NCBI RefSeq assembly: GCF_013267355.1
Contig: NZ_CP053985.1
Location: forward strand, 6,200,001 to 6,264,000
Length of the DNA stretch: 64,000 nucleotides
Direction: 5' to 3'
Origin: Achromobacter pestifer
Lineage (GTDB): Bacteria; Pseudomonadota; Gammaproteobacteria; Burkholderiales; Burkholderiaceae_B
Part shown: in pieces, positions 44,064 through 53,389 of the stretch
Layout: the number at the start of each line of letters is the position of its first letter
Numbering within the stretch: position 1 is the first letter of the stretch
Position numbers and translations under genes: made by a program
Notes under the pieces: model-generated
Told to the model about the DNA's origin: nothing
Database searches by the model: none
The model's input: the letters and a program-made list of their open reading frames with translations, nothing else

Positions 44064-44147
44064 GGGCCGGCGCGTAGGGCCAGGCGCATCGGGCTGGCGC
44101 ACAAGCAAGTCCGCGCGCCAGCAGGCCCCTCACAGTCTAGAGGTACC

Positions 44148-44774
44148 TCAAGCGGGCTGCGCTTCGGCCAGCGCGCGCTGCACGGCCGGCCGGGCCGCGA
44201 CCCTGGCCAGGAACGCCGTCAGCTTGGGAAACTGCGTCAGATCGACGCCATCGCCTTCCAGCCAGGTACCGATGGTGTAGAGGTAGCCGTCGACCACGCT
44301 ATAGCGTTCGCCCGCCGCCCAAGGGCCGGCGATCTGCGATTCCAGATACGCGGCGCAGGCCGTCATGGTCTGCGGCACCTTGGCCTGCATGGCGGCATGC
44401 GCGGCGGGGTCGTCCGCCCAGCGCGCGCCGCGGCGTTTATGCGCGTGCGCCACGTGCGCGGTGGAAGCCAGATAGCTCGCCAACTCCTGCATGCGCGCGA
44501 ACGCAAACGGATCGTCCAGCGGCGCCAGCCGCGCGGCCGGAAAGCTCTGCGCCACGAAGGCCAGCAGGGCGGGCGTTTCGGTCAACACGCCGTGCTCGGT
44601 CGCCAGCGCGGGCACGCGGCCCTTGGGATTGACGCGCAGGTATTCGGGACTCTGCTGCTGCGCGGCGCCCATGTCGAGTTTGACCAGATCGAAATCGGCG
44701 CCTGCTTCGCGCAACGCGATATGCGTCGCCAGCGCACAGGTGCCAGGGGCGGAATAAAAAGTCCAACGGGACAT
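44148..44774 (-). CDS. glutathione S-transferase family protein
   Basis: A 208-residue GST. The N-terminal thioredoxin-like domain is at about 1-80 (WTFYSAPGTCALATHIALREAG, with PKGRVPALAT and the LTETPALL glutathione-contact segment). The helical C-terminal domain is at about 90-205. It has the layout of beta-class GSTs, which carry Cys10 near the TCALATHIA segment, as here. It conjugates or reduces electrophiles in the cytosol. ATG 44774 is preferred because AAGAGG lies 6 bp upstream. It is not obviously linked to its neighbours. Confidence 0.88.
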   Translation of the reverse strand: MSRWTFYSAPGTCALATHIALREAGADFDLVKLDMGAAQQQSPEYLRVNPKGRVPALATEHGVLTETPALLAFVAQSFPAARLAPLDDPFAFARMQELASYLASTAHVAHAHKRRGARWADDPAAHAAMQAKVPQTMTACAAYLESQIAGPWAAGERYSVVDGYLYTIGTWLEGDGVDLTQFPKLTAFLARVAARPAVQRALAEAQPA

Positions 44775-45000
44775 CTGCATCCTCTTCTTTCCACGGTTGA
44801 AAAGCCATGCCGCCACAAAGGGCTGCGCTACAGGGTAGCCCGATCACGTGGCGATTCCAAGCTGGGCCGAGACGTTCTGGAAGCAGCGGCGATGTCTGAT
44901 CTATATCAGGCGGCAAGTCGAATTGTCCGCATGGCGCCATGCATCCGCGGCATCTGCTCCGCACCGCGTGATAGCATCTGCGCCGATAAGGAACGCCCGA

Positions 45001-45408
45001 ATGCACGCAACTGCCCATGCCCGTAGACGTTGGGTCGCGCTGGTCGCGATGGCCCTGTTCGTCTTTCAGGCGCTGATCGCGTCCTCCGCGCTGGCGGGCT
45101 CGGGCATGGGAACGGGCAAGGCCGGCCTCACCACCATCGTCTGCACGGCCAGCGGCCCGCGCGTGGTCACGCTGGATGCCGATGGGCAAGAGCAGGGCGC
45201 GCAGCTGCAACACAGCGGCGCCTTGCCGCACTGCTGCAGCGCAGGCTGCGCCATGCTGAGCGACGCACTGCCGCCCGAGATCGTCCTGCTTGCCTGGTTC
45301 CTGCCGGTGGCTGCGCCCGCCGTCCATCCCCGGGCCGCCGTACCGTATTTCGCGAGCGCTTTGGCCCGGCTGCCGCAGCGGTCGCGCGCGCCGCCCCTTT
45401 CTGCCTGA
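45001..45408 (+). CDS. DUF2946-like secreted/membrane protein
   Basis: A 135-residue protein. Residues about 10-32 form a signal/anchor (WVALVAMALFVFQALIASSALA), then a central His/Cys patch (LPHCCSAGCAML) and a second hydrophobic stretch (IVLLAWFLPVAAP). This HCC...C layout is seen in DUF2946-type proteins next to copper genes. The function is not established. It precedes a TonB-dependent copper receptor, with 243 bp between. ATG 45001 gives the best signal sequence; longer in-frame starts add a non-conserved part. Confidence 0.72.
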   Translation: MHATAHARRRWVALVAMALFVFQALIASSALAGSGMGTGKAGLTTIVCTASGPRVVTLDADGQEQGAQLQHSGALPHCCSAGCAMLSDALPPEIVLLAWFLPVAAPAVHPRAAVPYFASALARLPQRSRAPPLSA

Positions 45409-45445
45409 CCCCCTCCCCAGACCTCAACGACATGCCATCCACGCA

Positions 45446-45463
45446 GCCCGCGAATCCGCGGGC
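45446..45463. terminator. short GC hairpin after the DUF2946-like gene
   Basis: GCCCGCG (45446-45452) and CGCGGGC (45457-45463) form a perfect 7-bp stem with a 4-nt loop, 38 bp after the gene's stop. No T-run follows, so termination may be weak. The remaining sequence before the receptor gene shows no clear riboswitch or other conserved element to my reading. Confidence 0.35.
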
Positions 45464-45651
45464 CTGAGCGCTTGCGCCAGCGTCAGCGGCGCGTAGCGGG
45501 CCATGGGCCTTGCGTGCCGCGGGGAGGGCACGTCCACGTCCCGTCCATGCGCGCAGACAGCGCGGTCTCGCCGTGTCTCCCAACAGGGGAGGCCAGGATC
45601 GCTGCCTGTCGGCGCCTGCCATCGCACTTTCCCGATCGACAGACACCAGAC

Positions 45652-47715
45652 ATGACCACAAGACAAAAACTCCTGCGGATGAGTAGCCTGGCCGCCACCT
45701 TGGCCGCCTCATTCCCCGCCTGGGCCCAAGCCGCCGAGACGAACAACGTCTACACCACCGAACCCGTGATCATCACGGGCGTGGAACCCAGCGCGCCATT
45801 GACGTTCACCACGGATCCCAAGATCCCGCGCCAGCCGCTGCCGGCCAGCGACGGGACCGACTACCTGAAGACGATTCCCGGCTTCTCGGCCATCCGCAAT
45901 GGCGGCACCAACGGCGATCCCGTGCTGCGAGGCATGTTCGGCTCGCGCCTGAATCTGCTGACCAACGGCACGTCCATGCCAGGCGCCTGCCCGGCGCGCA
46001 TGGACGCGCCCAGCTCCTATATTTCGCCCGAGAACTTCGACCAGCTCACTGTCATCAAGGGGCCGCAGACCGTGCTGTGGGGACCGGGCGCGTCCGCCGG
46101 CACGGTCAAGTTCGACCGCGACACGCCCCGCTTCACGGCAGCCGGTGTGCGATTCGACGGCAGCCTGACGGGCGGCTCTTTCGGCCGCAACGACCAGGCC
46201 GCCGATCTGACCGTGGGCAACGACAAGGTCTACACGCGCATCACCGCCAACCATTCCCACTCCCAGGACTACAAGGACGGCGACGGCAACACCGTGCCTT
46301 CGCGCTGGGACAAGTGGAACGCCGACCTGACCCTGGGCTTCACGCCCGACGCCGACACGCTGTACGAACTGACGGCGGGCACGGGCGATGGCGAAGCGCG
46401 CTACGCCGGCCGCGGCATGGACGGCTCGCAGTTCAAGCGCGAGAGCTTCGGGCTGCGTTTCGAGAAGCGCAACCTGGGTCCCGTGCTGAGCAAGGTCGAG
46501 GCGCAGCTGTACTACAACTATGCCGACCATGTGATGGATAACTACACGCTGCGCGCGCCGGACCCCATGAGCGCCATGCCCATGGCCATGGCGGCCGACG
46601 TGGACCGCGCGACCTGGGGCGGCCGTTACGCCGGCACCTGGGAACTATCGCCGGATGTCAGCCTGGTCACCGGCCTGGATTTCCAGCAGAGCCGCCATCG
46701 CTCCCGCAGCGGTACCGACACCGTGCCGTACAGCAGCCAGAGCTGGGTCAAGGACGCGGACTTTTCCAACGCCGGTCTGTTCGGCGAGCTGACCTGGCGC
46801 GCCGCGCAGGACAGCCGCGTCATCGGCGGCGCGCGGATCGACTGGGCGTCGGCCAAGGACTTCCGCCAGGACAATGGCTCGATGATGATGCCCATGCCCA
46901 ATCCCACCGCGGACGAGCGCCGCAAGGACACGCTGCCCAGCGGCTTTCTGCGCTACGAGAAGGATCTGGCCTCGCTGCCCGCCACGCTCTATGTCGGCCT
47001 GGGCCACGTGGAGCGCTTCCCGGACTACTGGGAACTGTTCTCCCCGGACCGTGGCCCCGCCGGGTCCGCCAACGCCTTCCAGGGCGTGAAGCCCGAGAAG
47101 ACCACCCAGCTGGACGTCGGTGCGCAATACAAGACGGAAGCGCTGGACGCGTGGTTCTCGGGCTACGCCGGTTACGTCGACGACTTCATCCTGTTCAGCT
47201 ACACCTCGGGCGGCATGATGGGTCCGGCTTCGCAGGCCACCAATGTCAACGCGCGCATCGCGGGCGGCGAACTCGGCGTCTCATACAAGCCCGCGCCGTC
47301 ATGGAAGCTGGGCGCCACGCTCGCATATGCCTGGGGCGAGAACCGCAGCGATGGCAGGGCGCTGCCGCAGATGCCGCCACTCGAAGCCAAGCTCAGCGCC
47401 GCCTATGACGACGGTACCTGGTCGGCCGGAGCCCTGTGGCGCATTGTGGCCGCGCAGAAACGCTATGCCTTGAACGAAGGCAATGTCGTGGGCAAGGACT
47501 TCGGCCCAAGCGCGGGCTTCGGCGTTTTCTCCGTCAATGGCGGCTATGCGGTCAACAAGCAGGTCCGCCTGTCGCTGGGCGTGGACAATCTGTTCAACAA
47601 GACCTACAGCGAGCATCTGAACCTGGCGGGCAACGCCGGCTTCGGCTATGCCGCCAACACCGCGGTCAACGAGCCGGGCCGCACGGTCTGGGCGCGCTTG
47701 AGTTTCAAGTACTGA
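45652..47715 (+). CDS. TonB-dependent copper receptor (OprC/NosA type)
   Basis: A 687-residue outer-membrane receptor. A signal peptide (about 1-28) leads to a TonB plug (about 55-165, with VLRGMFGSRLNLLTNGTS and the FDQLTVIKGPQTVLWGPGASAGTVKF box) and a 22-strand barrel ending in ...VWARLSFKY (terminal aromatic). Copper traits: the plug carries C113-P-A-R-M117, matching the CxxxM ligand pair described for OprC, and loops are methionine-rich (MSAMPMAMAAD, SMMMPMPNP). The OprC HxM partner motif is not evident and may be replaced by MPM. It would import copper, energised by TonB. Confidence 0.92.
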   Translation: MTTRQKLLRMSSLAATLAASFPAWAQAAETNNVYTTEPVIITGVEPSAPLTFTTDPKIPRQPLPASDGTDYLKTIPGFSAIRNGGTNGDPVLRGMFGSRLNLLTNGTSMPGACPARMDAPSSYISPENFDQLTVIKGPQTVLWGPGASAGTVKFDRDTPRFTAAGVRFDGSLTGGSFGRNDQAADLTVGNDKVYTRITANHSHSQDYKDGDGNTVPSRWDKWNADLTLGFTPDADTLYELTAGTGDGEARYAGRGMDGSQFKRESFGLRFEKRNLGPVLSKVEAQLYYNYADHVMDNYTLRAPDPMSAMPMAMAADVDRATWGGRYAGTWELSPDVSLVTGLDFQQSRHRSRSGTDTVPYSSQSWVKDADFSNAGLFGELTWRAAQDSRVIGGARIDWASAKDFRQDNGSMMMPMPNPTADERRKDTLPSGFLRYEKDLASLPATLYVGLGHVERFPDYWELFSPDRGPAGSANAFQGVKPEKTTQLDVGAQYKTEALDAWFSGYAGYVDDFILFSYTSGGMMGPASQATNVNARIAGGELGVSYKPAPSWKLGATLAYAWGENRSDGRALPQMPPLEAKLSAAYDDGTWSAGALWRIVAAQKRYALNEGNVVGKDFGPSAGFGVFSVNGGYAVNKQVRLSLGVDNLFNKTYSEHLNLAGNAGFGYAANTAVNEPGRTVWARLSFKY

Positions 47716-47738
47716 CGCGCCCAGTCCGGGATACGCGA

Positions 47739-49112
47739 TCAGGACGCGCGCGCAGCCGCCAACAGGCGGACGATTCCGCGCACGTCCTGTTCGGCTTCCA
47801 GCCCGCGCAGCCTTCGCGCCAGCTCCTCTGTCTGGGTGGCAGGCAGGGGCGGCTGCGCGGACGCGCAGCAGGCGTCGAACTTGGCGTCCTGTTCCGCCAC
47901 GCCGAGGGGGCGCTCGGGGCTGCCGGGAAAGGCCGGCATGTCGACCGTGAATTCACGGCCGTCCTTCAGCCGCAATTCGACGCGCTGAGGGCTCATGGCG
48001 TTGGGATCGGGGTTGCCGTCATCCACCACCTGGATGCGGGCAGCCAGCTCAAAGGTGCTTGCCTGCGCCAGCGCGTCCGGGTCGAAATCGGGTATGCCGA
48101 CCCGGCCGCGCAGCATGGCCGTGGCCATGGCGTAGCCCATGCAGAGCCTGGCGGTGGCGGAATCCATGCCTGGATGGGCCCGCCGTCCAACCAGGCGCAC
48201 GATCAACGAGGACGCGCGGACCGTGACGCTCTCCACGTCCTGGGGCTGCAGCGCATGTTGGCGCATCAGGTCCAGCACAGCGCCGATGCCGCTGTGCGTG
48301 GCACGGCCGGTCGGGTAGGGCTTGTGGCTCATGCGGGTGATCTGGAACACCCGGCCCACGTCCGCGCGCACCGCGTCCCAGTCGGCCTGGCCAGCGTCAT
48401 AGAGCGCGAAATAGCCGTAAGGGCCTTCCAGGATGTCGCGCGGGCCGGGGAAGCCCGCGCGCGCCAGTTCAAAAGCCGTGACGGCGGCCCTGGCGTTCAG
48501 GCCGACCTGCAGGCCGACCGCGGGCGAGCCTTCGATATGCGCCTGCATGGTGCCGGAGAGATGGCTGTACGCCAGTCCCAGCGCATCGCGCGTGGCGGTC
48601 TCATCCAGCCCCGCGAGCTTGCACAGCGTGGCCGTGGCGCCCAGGCCGCCGCACATGGCCGGCCGGAAAAAACGCATGGGCGCGCGCTGGGCCAACGCAA
48701 CGTAGATGGCGAAGTCCAGCCCGGTCGCGATTGCGGTGATGAGCCGGGGGCCGTCCACGCCGCCTTCACGTTCCGCGTATCCCAGCGCCGCGGGCACGAT
48801 GCAGGCAAACGCATGCACCACGGCCCGGTCGTGGATGGCGTCGAACTCCTGGTTGAAGACCTGGTAGGCATTGAGCATGACGGCGCTGGCCAGCGGCAGC
48901 CGCTCGCCGCTGCCCCAGACGGTAGTTTCTGCCCCGCTTCCCAGCGCTGGAGCCGCCTGGCGCAGCGACACCATGCGCGGATGGCGCGAACCGGACAGCC
49001 CGACGCCGACCGCATCGAGAATGAAGGTCTTGGCCGCATCCACCGCTGCTGCCGGCAGATCCTCGTAACGGGTGCGCAGCACATGCGCGACGAGGGTATC
49101 GATTGCATTCAT
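47739..49112 (-). CDS. MmgE/PrpD family protein (second copy)
   Basis: A 457-residue MmgE/PrpD homologue, distant from the copy at 35828. Family stretches are the N-terminal helix (VAHVLRTRYEDLPAAAVDAAKTFILDAVGVGLSG), AYQVFNQEFDAIHDRAVVHAFACI and MSHKPYPTGRATHSGI. Dehydratase, decarboxylase or epimerase activity are all known in relatives. It is the last gene of a leftward operon after a PuuE-like amidohydrolase (4-bp ATGA overlap), so it should process an unsaturated or hydroxy dicarboxylate of that pathway. It is tail-to-tail with the TonB receptor. Confidence 0.87.
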   Translation of the reverse strand: MNAIDTLVAHVLRTRYEDLPAAAVDAAKTFILDAVGVGLSGSRHPRMVSLRQAAPALGSGAETTVWGSGERLPLASAVMLNAYQVFNQEFDAIHDRAVVHAFACIVPAALGYAEREGGVDGPRLITAIATGLDFAIYVALAQRAPMRFFRPAMCGGLGATATLCKLAGLDETATRDALGLAYSHLSGTMQAHIEGSPAVGLQVGLNARAAVTAFELARAGFPGPRDILEGPYGYFALYDAGQADWDAVRADVGRVFQITRMSHKPYPTGRATHSGIGAVLDLMRQHALQPQDVESVTVRASSLIVRLVGRRAHPGMDSATARLCMGYAMATAMLRGRVGIPDFDPDALAQASTFELAARIQVVDDGNPDPNAMSPQRVELRLKDGREFTVDMPAFPGSPERPLGVAEQDAKFDACCASAQPPLPATQTEELARRLRGLEAEQDVRGIVRLLAAARAS

Positions 49113-50011
49113 GCGGCGGCTCCGGCGAACTTGGCGGGAACCTGGCCGGCGTACCAGTCATGCATCGCGGCGCCGGTGACGAAGGTGGTCATCGGATGCC
49201 CTTGCAGCAGGTCCAACATGGCCAGCAGGTCGGCGTAGCGATGCGGCACCCCCATCAGATGGGGATGCAAGCCCAGCGTGACGATGCGGGGACGGCCGGC
49301 GGTCCGGGCCTCTTCGGCATACAGGTCCAGCGTCCGTTCCAGGCGCCGGCTGAACTCTCCGGTGGCATGCTTTTCCACGGCATGGATCACCGAATCGTTC
49401 AGCTCCAGGGCATACGGCAGCGCCAGCAAGGGATTCCCGGTTGTCCGCATCCAGTTGGGCAGGTCATCCAGGCACCAGTCGAACAGGTAGTCAATGCCGG
49501 CTTGGGCCAGAAGATCCGGCGTGTCCTGCGTTTCGCGCAGGCCAGGCGACAGCCAGCCGCGCGGCCGGCGGCCGCTGAAGCGCTCGATCCGGTCCAGCGC
49601 CGCCGCGATGGTGCGGGCCTGGCCGTCGCCGTCCTCTTGCGAAAGCGCCCGCTGGTGGATGCCATGGCCGATGAATTCCCAGCCAGCCTCCAGCAGCGCC
49701 TGCGCGGCATCGGGATAGGCATCGATGACGGAGGCGTTCAGGCTGGCCGAGGCCGGCAGGCCGCGGCCGCGGATGGCGTCGATGATCCGGGGCAGCCCGC
49801 AGCGCAGGCCATACTCGGCCCAGCTGTAATTGGGAACGTCAGGGACCGTCTCGCGCCCGTGCGGCGCGGTCAGCAGGGTGCGCGGCATGGGCTGGTCGAA
49901 CGGCCAATGCTCCACATTGACGACCAGGTGCACCAGGATGGGCCGGCCGTCCAGTGCCGCCAGAGGCGGGCGCTGGCTGGAAAGCATGAAAGGAATGCGT
50001 GGATTGTTCAT
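49109..50011 (-). CDS. polysaccharide-deacetylase-family, PuuE-like amidohydrolase
   Basis: A 300-residue NodB-fold protein on the PuuE (bacterial allantoinase) / cyclic imidase branch. Marks are PNYSWAEYGLRCGLPRIIDAIRGRG, EFIGHGIHQ, the GWLSPGLRETQDT loop, FDWCLDDLPNW, PYALELNDSV and the late LGLHPHLMGVPHR. This branch hydrolyses a cyclic amide or ureide rather than polysaccharide. No signal peptide, so cytosolic. ATG 50011 is used; a longer frame reaches 50146 but extends into the hydratase gene without conserved sequence. It overlaps the MmgE/PrpD start by 4 bp. Confidence 0.82.
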   Translation of the reverse strand: MNNPRIPFMLSSQRPPLAALDGRPILVHLVVNVEHWPFDQPMPRTLLTAPHGRETVPDVPNYSWAEYGLRCGLPRIIDAIRGRGLPASASLNASVIDAYPDAAQALLEAGWEFIGHGIHQRALSQEDGDGQARTIAAALDRIERFSGRRPRGWLSPGLRETQDTPDLLAQAGIDYLFDWCLDDLPNWMRTTGNPLLALPYALELNDSVIHAVEKHATGEFSRRLERTLDLYAEEARTAGRPRIVTLGLHPHLMGVPHRYADLLAMLDLLQGHPMTTFVTGAAMHDWYAGQVPAKFAGAAA

Positions 50012-50039
50012 GGCATCTTGCTCATGGTTCAAAGACGGT

Positions 50040-50825
50040 TCAGCGGCCGAGGAAGACCGGATCGCGTTTCTCGGCGAACGCCCGCCGGCCTTCGGCGTAG
50101 TCCTCGCTGGCGTAGCACTGAGCCACCTGGGTATCGATCGCGTCAAGTTCGGCGGCTGTCGGCGGATTCATGGTCGCCAGTATGGCCGCCTTTGCCGCGC
50201 GCAGGGAGAGGGGGGCATTGGCGGCAATGGCGCGCACCCGCGCCCGGGTCTGGCGGGCGAAATCATCCTCGGCGTAACGTTCGTGGATCAGGCCGCGGCG
50301 TTCGGCCTGCTCGGCGTCCAGGGTGCGGGCGGTATAGAACAGATCGAAGGCGGACGCCGCGCCCACCACGCCCGCCAGCCTGCGCATGTCGGCATGGGAA
50401 TAGCCCAGCCCCAGCCTTGCGGCGGGCATGCGAAAACGGGCGCTGGCGCTGGCATAGCGCAGGTCGCAGGCCAAGGCCAGGCCGATGCCGCCGCCCATGC
50501 ACGCGCCTTGTATCAGCGCGACGGTAGGCGCCTCGAACTCCGCCAGCAGCCGCTGCGCATCCGCCACCGCCTGGTTGTACCGGGCGACCGCTGCCGCGCC
50601 GTCTCGGGCCTGGTCGAACTCGCTGATGTCGGCCCCGGACACGAAGGCCCGGGCGCCGGCGCCGGTCAACGTCAGCACCCGGACCCCGGCGCCTGCCAGT
50701 TCAAGCAGCGCGGCGGCCAGTTGTTGCCACATGGACAGTGTCATCGCATTGCGTTTTTCCGGATGGCAGACGGTCAATGTCGCGACGCCATCCTGGAAAT
50801 CCACCTGGATCTGGCCGCCGCTCAT
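50040..50825 (-). CDS. enoyl-CoA hydratase/isomerase homologue, non-canonical
   Basis: A 261-residue crotonase-fold protein. AFVSGADISEFDQ and GACMGGGIGLALACDLRYA are the oxyanion-hole segments. The usual catalytic-Glu loop is altered: the expected PExxLGL...GGT reads MPAARLGLGYSHADMRRL, so the first Glu is Ala and the second position is not evident. Hydration by the standard two-Glu mechanism is doubtful; other crotonase reactions (isomerisation, C-C cleavage, hydrolysis) are possible. It overlaps the CoA-transferase gene by ATGA and lies between it and the PuuE-like gene. Confidence 0.87.
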   Translation of the reverse strand: MSGGQIQVDFQDGVATLTVCHPEKRNAMTLSMWQQLAAALLELAGAGVRVLTLTGAGARAFVSGADISEFDQARDGAAAVARYNQAVADAQRLLAEFEAPTVALIQGACMGGGIGLALACDLRYASASARFRMPAARLGLGYSHADMRRLAGVVGAASAFDLFYTARTLDAEQAERRGLIHERYAEDDFARQTRARVRAIAANAPLSLRAAKAAILATMNPPTAAELDAIDTQVAQCYASEDYAEGRRAFAEKRDPVFLGR

Positions 50826-52018
50826 ACCACCCCCTCGTCATACAGGCGCTCGATGTCGCCTGCCGCATAGCCCATCTCCGCCAGCATCTCGCGGGTGTGT
50901 TCGCCCCAGCCGGGGGCGGGCCGCGCGATATGGGCGGGCGTGCGCGTCAAGGCCACGGGCTGCGAGATCAGGCGGTACTCGTGCCCGGTCTCGTCCGCAA
51001 CCGGCTGCGCCACGCCCAGGTGACGCACCTGCTCGTCCTCGAACACCTGGGGAATGCTGTAGACCGGGCCTGCCGGCACGCCGGCGCGGTTCAGCAGCCC
51101 GACCCAATGCGCGACGCTCTGCTGGCGGAAACGCTGCGCCAGCGAATCGTTTAGCGCGGCCCGGTTCGCCACGCGCAGCTTCTCGGTCGCATAGCTCGGG
51201 TCCTCCCGCCATTGCGGCGCGTCCAGGCACTCGCACAGGCGGCGCCAGTTGCCTTCGCCGGATGCACCCAGGTTGAAGGCGCCGTCGTTGGCCTCGAACA
51301 GCCCCATCGGACTGCTGGTCGGATGATCGTTGCCCACCTGGACCGGCGTGTCACCGTCGTTCAGGTAGCGCGCTGCCTGGAAGTCCATCAGCGCGATCTG
51401 CGTGTGCAGCAGGGAGCTGTGGACCCATTGGCCCGCGCCGGATTGTTCGCGCTCCAGCAAGGCCAGCAGGACGCCAACTGCGGCGTAGATGCCCGTGCCG
51501 CAATCGGCGACCGCGAGTCCCGCGCGCAGCGGGCCGCCGCCGGCAAAACCTGTCACCGACATGAGGCCGCCCATGCCCTGGATGATCTGGTCAAAGCCAG
51601 GCCGATCCGCATAGGGACCGTCCTGGCCAAAGCCCGAGATGCTGGCCAGGATGATGCGGGGATTGATGGCGCGCAGGGCTTCATAGTCCACCCCCAGCCG
51701 CGCCTTGACGTCGGGGCGCCAGTTTTCCACCACCACGTCGGCGGTGGCGACCAGTTGCTTGAACACGGCCAGGCCTTTGGGCTTCTTCAGGTTCAGCGTC
51801 ATCGACCGCTTGTTGCGGTTCAGGTTCTGGAAATCGCCGCCAGTGCGGTCGGCGGCGAACATGGCTTCGTTGGGATCGATCCCGGCCGGCGGCTCGATGC
51901 GGATCACGTCCGCGCCAAAGTCCGCCAGGATGCGTACGCAGGTCGGGCCGGCGCGCACGCGCGAAAGGTCCAGCACGCGAAAGCGCGCGAGGGTGGGGGA
52001 GGCGTTGATTCTGGCCAT
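50822..52018 (-). CDS. CaiB/BaiF family III CoA-transferase
   Basis: A 398-residue family III CoA-transferase. The opening (RFRVLDLSRVRAGPTCVRILADFGADVIRIE) and NRNKRSMTLNLKKPKGLAVF are signature segments. GFGQDGPYADRPGFDQIIQGMGGLMSVTGFAGGGP is the typical central loop. Enzymes of this family move CoA to dicarboxylates or carnitine-like acids without ATP. It is 15 bp downstream of the amidase gene and overlaps the hydratase by 4 bp, so it should activate the acid released by the amidase. Confidence 0.92.
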   Translation of the reverse strand: MARINASPTLARFRVLDLSRVRAGPTCVRILADFGADVIRIEPPAGIDPNEAMFAADRTGGDFQNLNRNKRSMTLNLKKPKGLAVFKQLVATADVVVENWRPDVKARLGVDYEALRAINPRIILASISGFGQDGPYADRPGFDQIIQGMGGLMSVTGFAGGGPLRAGLAVADCGTGIYAAVGVLLALLEREQSGAGQWVHSSLLHTQIALMDFQAARYLNDGDTPVQVGNDHPTSSPMGLFEANDGAFNLGASGEGNWRRLCECLDAPQWREDPSYATEKLRVANRAALNDSLAQRFRQQSVAHWVGLLNRAGVPAGPVYSIPQVFEDEQVRHLGVAQPVADETGHEYRLISQPVALTRTPAHIARPAPGWGEHTREMLAEMGYAAGDIERLYDEGVV

Positions 52019-52033
52019 GATGAGTCCGTGGGG

Positions 52034-53389
52034 TTAGCGTTGCAGAATGGCGGAAAAGGGCAGGGCGAACTGATGTGCAAAGGCCAGCAGCAGGGCTTCG
52101 CTGCCCGGCGCGCCGACCGCTTGCACGCTGACGGGACGGCCCTGCGAATCGATGCCGATGGGCAGGACCAGCGCCGGCAGGCCCAGATAGTTCAGGTAGG
52201 CGTGGTGCCGGTGCAGCGCCGCGAGCGCGCGCGGATCGAAAGCGGGGCTGCCGGTGGTGACCGCGGCGCGGTCCGGCACGCCTTGCGGCAGGCAAGGCGT
52301 AAGCAGCAGGTCCGCATCGGCCAGATATGTGGCGAGGAAGGAGGCGCGCAAAGGCGCGATCTGCGACAAGGCGTGGCGATACCAGATCGCAGGCATGGCC
52401 CAGCCCGGCAGCGCGATGGACAGGGTGGCCGGCGCCAGCGAGGCCAGATCATGGCGTACGCTGCCCGCCAGCACGGCGGCGGCTTCGGCATGCAACACGA
52501 TCTGCGCCAGGCGGTTCAGGCGGTCCAGGTCGGGCGCGGGGCGGGAATCGATGCGCCGCGGATCGGGCAAACCCAGTTCGAATTCCGACATCACCGCCGC
52601 CACGTCGGCGCGCGCCCCGGCGGTTGCCAGCGTCGAGGCCAGCCGCCAGCGCCGCGGTCTGGAAAGTTCCTGTTCGATCCGCGCCACGTCCGCGGGCAGG
52701 GCGGACGCGGCGGCCTGTGCTGGCAGCAACGCGGCGTAGACACAGGCTCCATCCAGCGCGCTGCGGGCTATCACGCCGACCGTGTCCAAGGTCGGCGCCA
52801 GGGCCGCGACCCCTTCCGCCGGCACCAGCCCTGGCGTCGGTTTGAGTCCCACCAGGCCGCAGGTCGCGGCCGGCATGCGCACCGAACCGGCCGTATCGGT
52901 GCCCAGCGATGCGGGAACCAGGCCCGCCGCCACCGCGACCGCGCAGCCGCTGGACGATCCGCCCACCGCAGCAGCGGCATCCAGCGGATTGGCCAGGGCC
53001 GGGCCATGGGGATTCTCGGCCGTCGCGCCGCAAGCGTGTTCGGCCATTGCCAGGGCGCCCAGGTTGAACGCTCCATGGTCCTGCAAGCGGCGCAGCGCCG
53101 TGGCCATCGGACCCGGAGCGTCGTCGCGCAAGGGCCGGCCGCGGCCGGGCGCGTGCTTGCCAGTCTGGAAGGCGTCCTTGTGCGCCAGCGCCACGCCTTC
53201 AAGCAGGCCGCCGTGAAGCGCGGATGCGGAAGACGGCAAATAGGTGCGAGTGGCGCAGTGCAGGTCGGCCGCGCGGCGCTGGAACGCCGCAGTCTGGGCC
53301 GCGACCAGCGCGGCGCGTTCGCCCGGCGTGGCCCGGGCGTAGTTGCGGCGCATGTCGGCCACAGCAAGATGCAACAGGGGCTCAGACAT
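52034..53389 (-). CDS. amidase-signature hydrolase (AtzE-like)
   Basis: A 451-residue amidase-signature enzyme. The Ser-cisSer-Lys triad is K71 (ALAHKDAFQTG), a Ser of GGSSSG (S145-S147) and the nucleophile S169 in DTAGSVRMPAA. These hydrolases turn amides into acids and ammonia. ATG 53389 overlaps the stop of the 54-residue AtzG-like gene by 8 bp, so the two are translationally coupled. By analogy with AtzE-AtzG they may form a complex. The substrate is unknown; a half-amide from the PuuE-like step is a reasonable guess. Confidence 0.88.
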   Translation of the reverse strand: MSEPLLHLAVADMRRNYARATPGERAALVAAQTAAFQRRAADLHCATRTYLPSSASALHGGLLEGVALAHKDAFQTGKHAPGRGRPLRDDAPGPMATALRRLQDHGAFNLGALAMAEHACGATAENPHGPALANPLDAAAAVGGSSSGCAVAVAAGLVPASLGTDTAGSVRMPAATCGLVGLKPTPGLVPAEGVAALAPTLDTVGVIARSALDGACVYAALLPAQAAASALPADVARIEQELSRPRRWRLASTLATAGARADVAAVMSEFELGLPDPRRIDSRPAPDLDRLNRLAQIVLHAEAAAVLAGSVRHDLASLAPATLSIALPGWAMPAIWYRHALSQIAPLRASFLATYLADADLLLTPCLPQGVPDRAAVTTGSPAFDPRALAALHRHHAYLNYLGLPALVLPIGIDSQGRPVSVQAVGAPGSEALLLAFAHQFALPFSAILQR

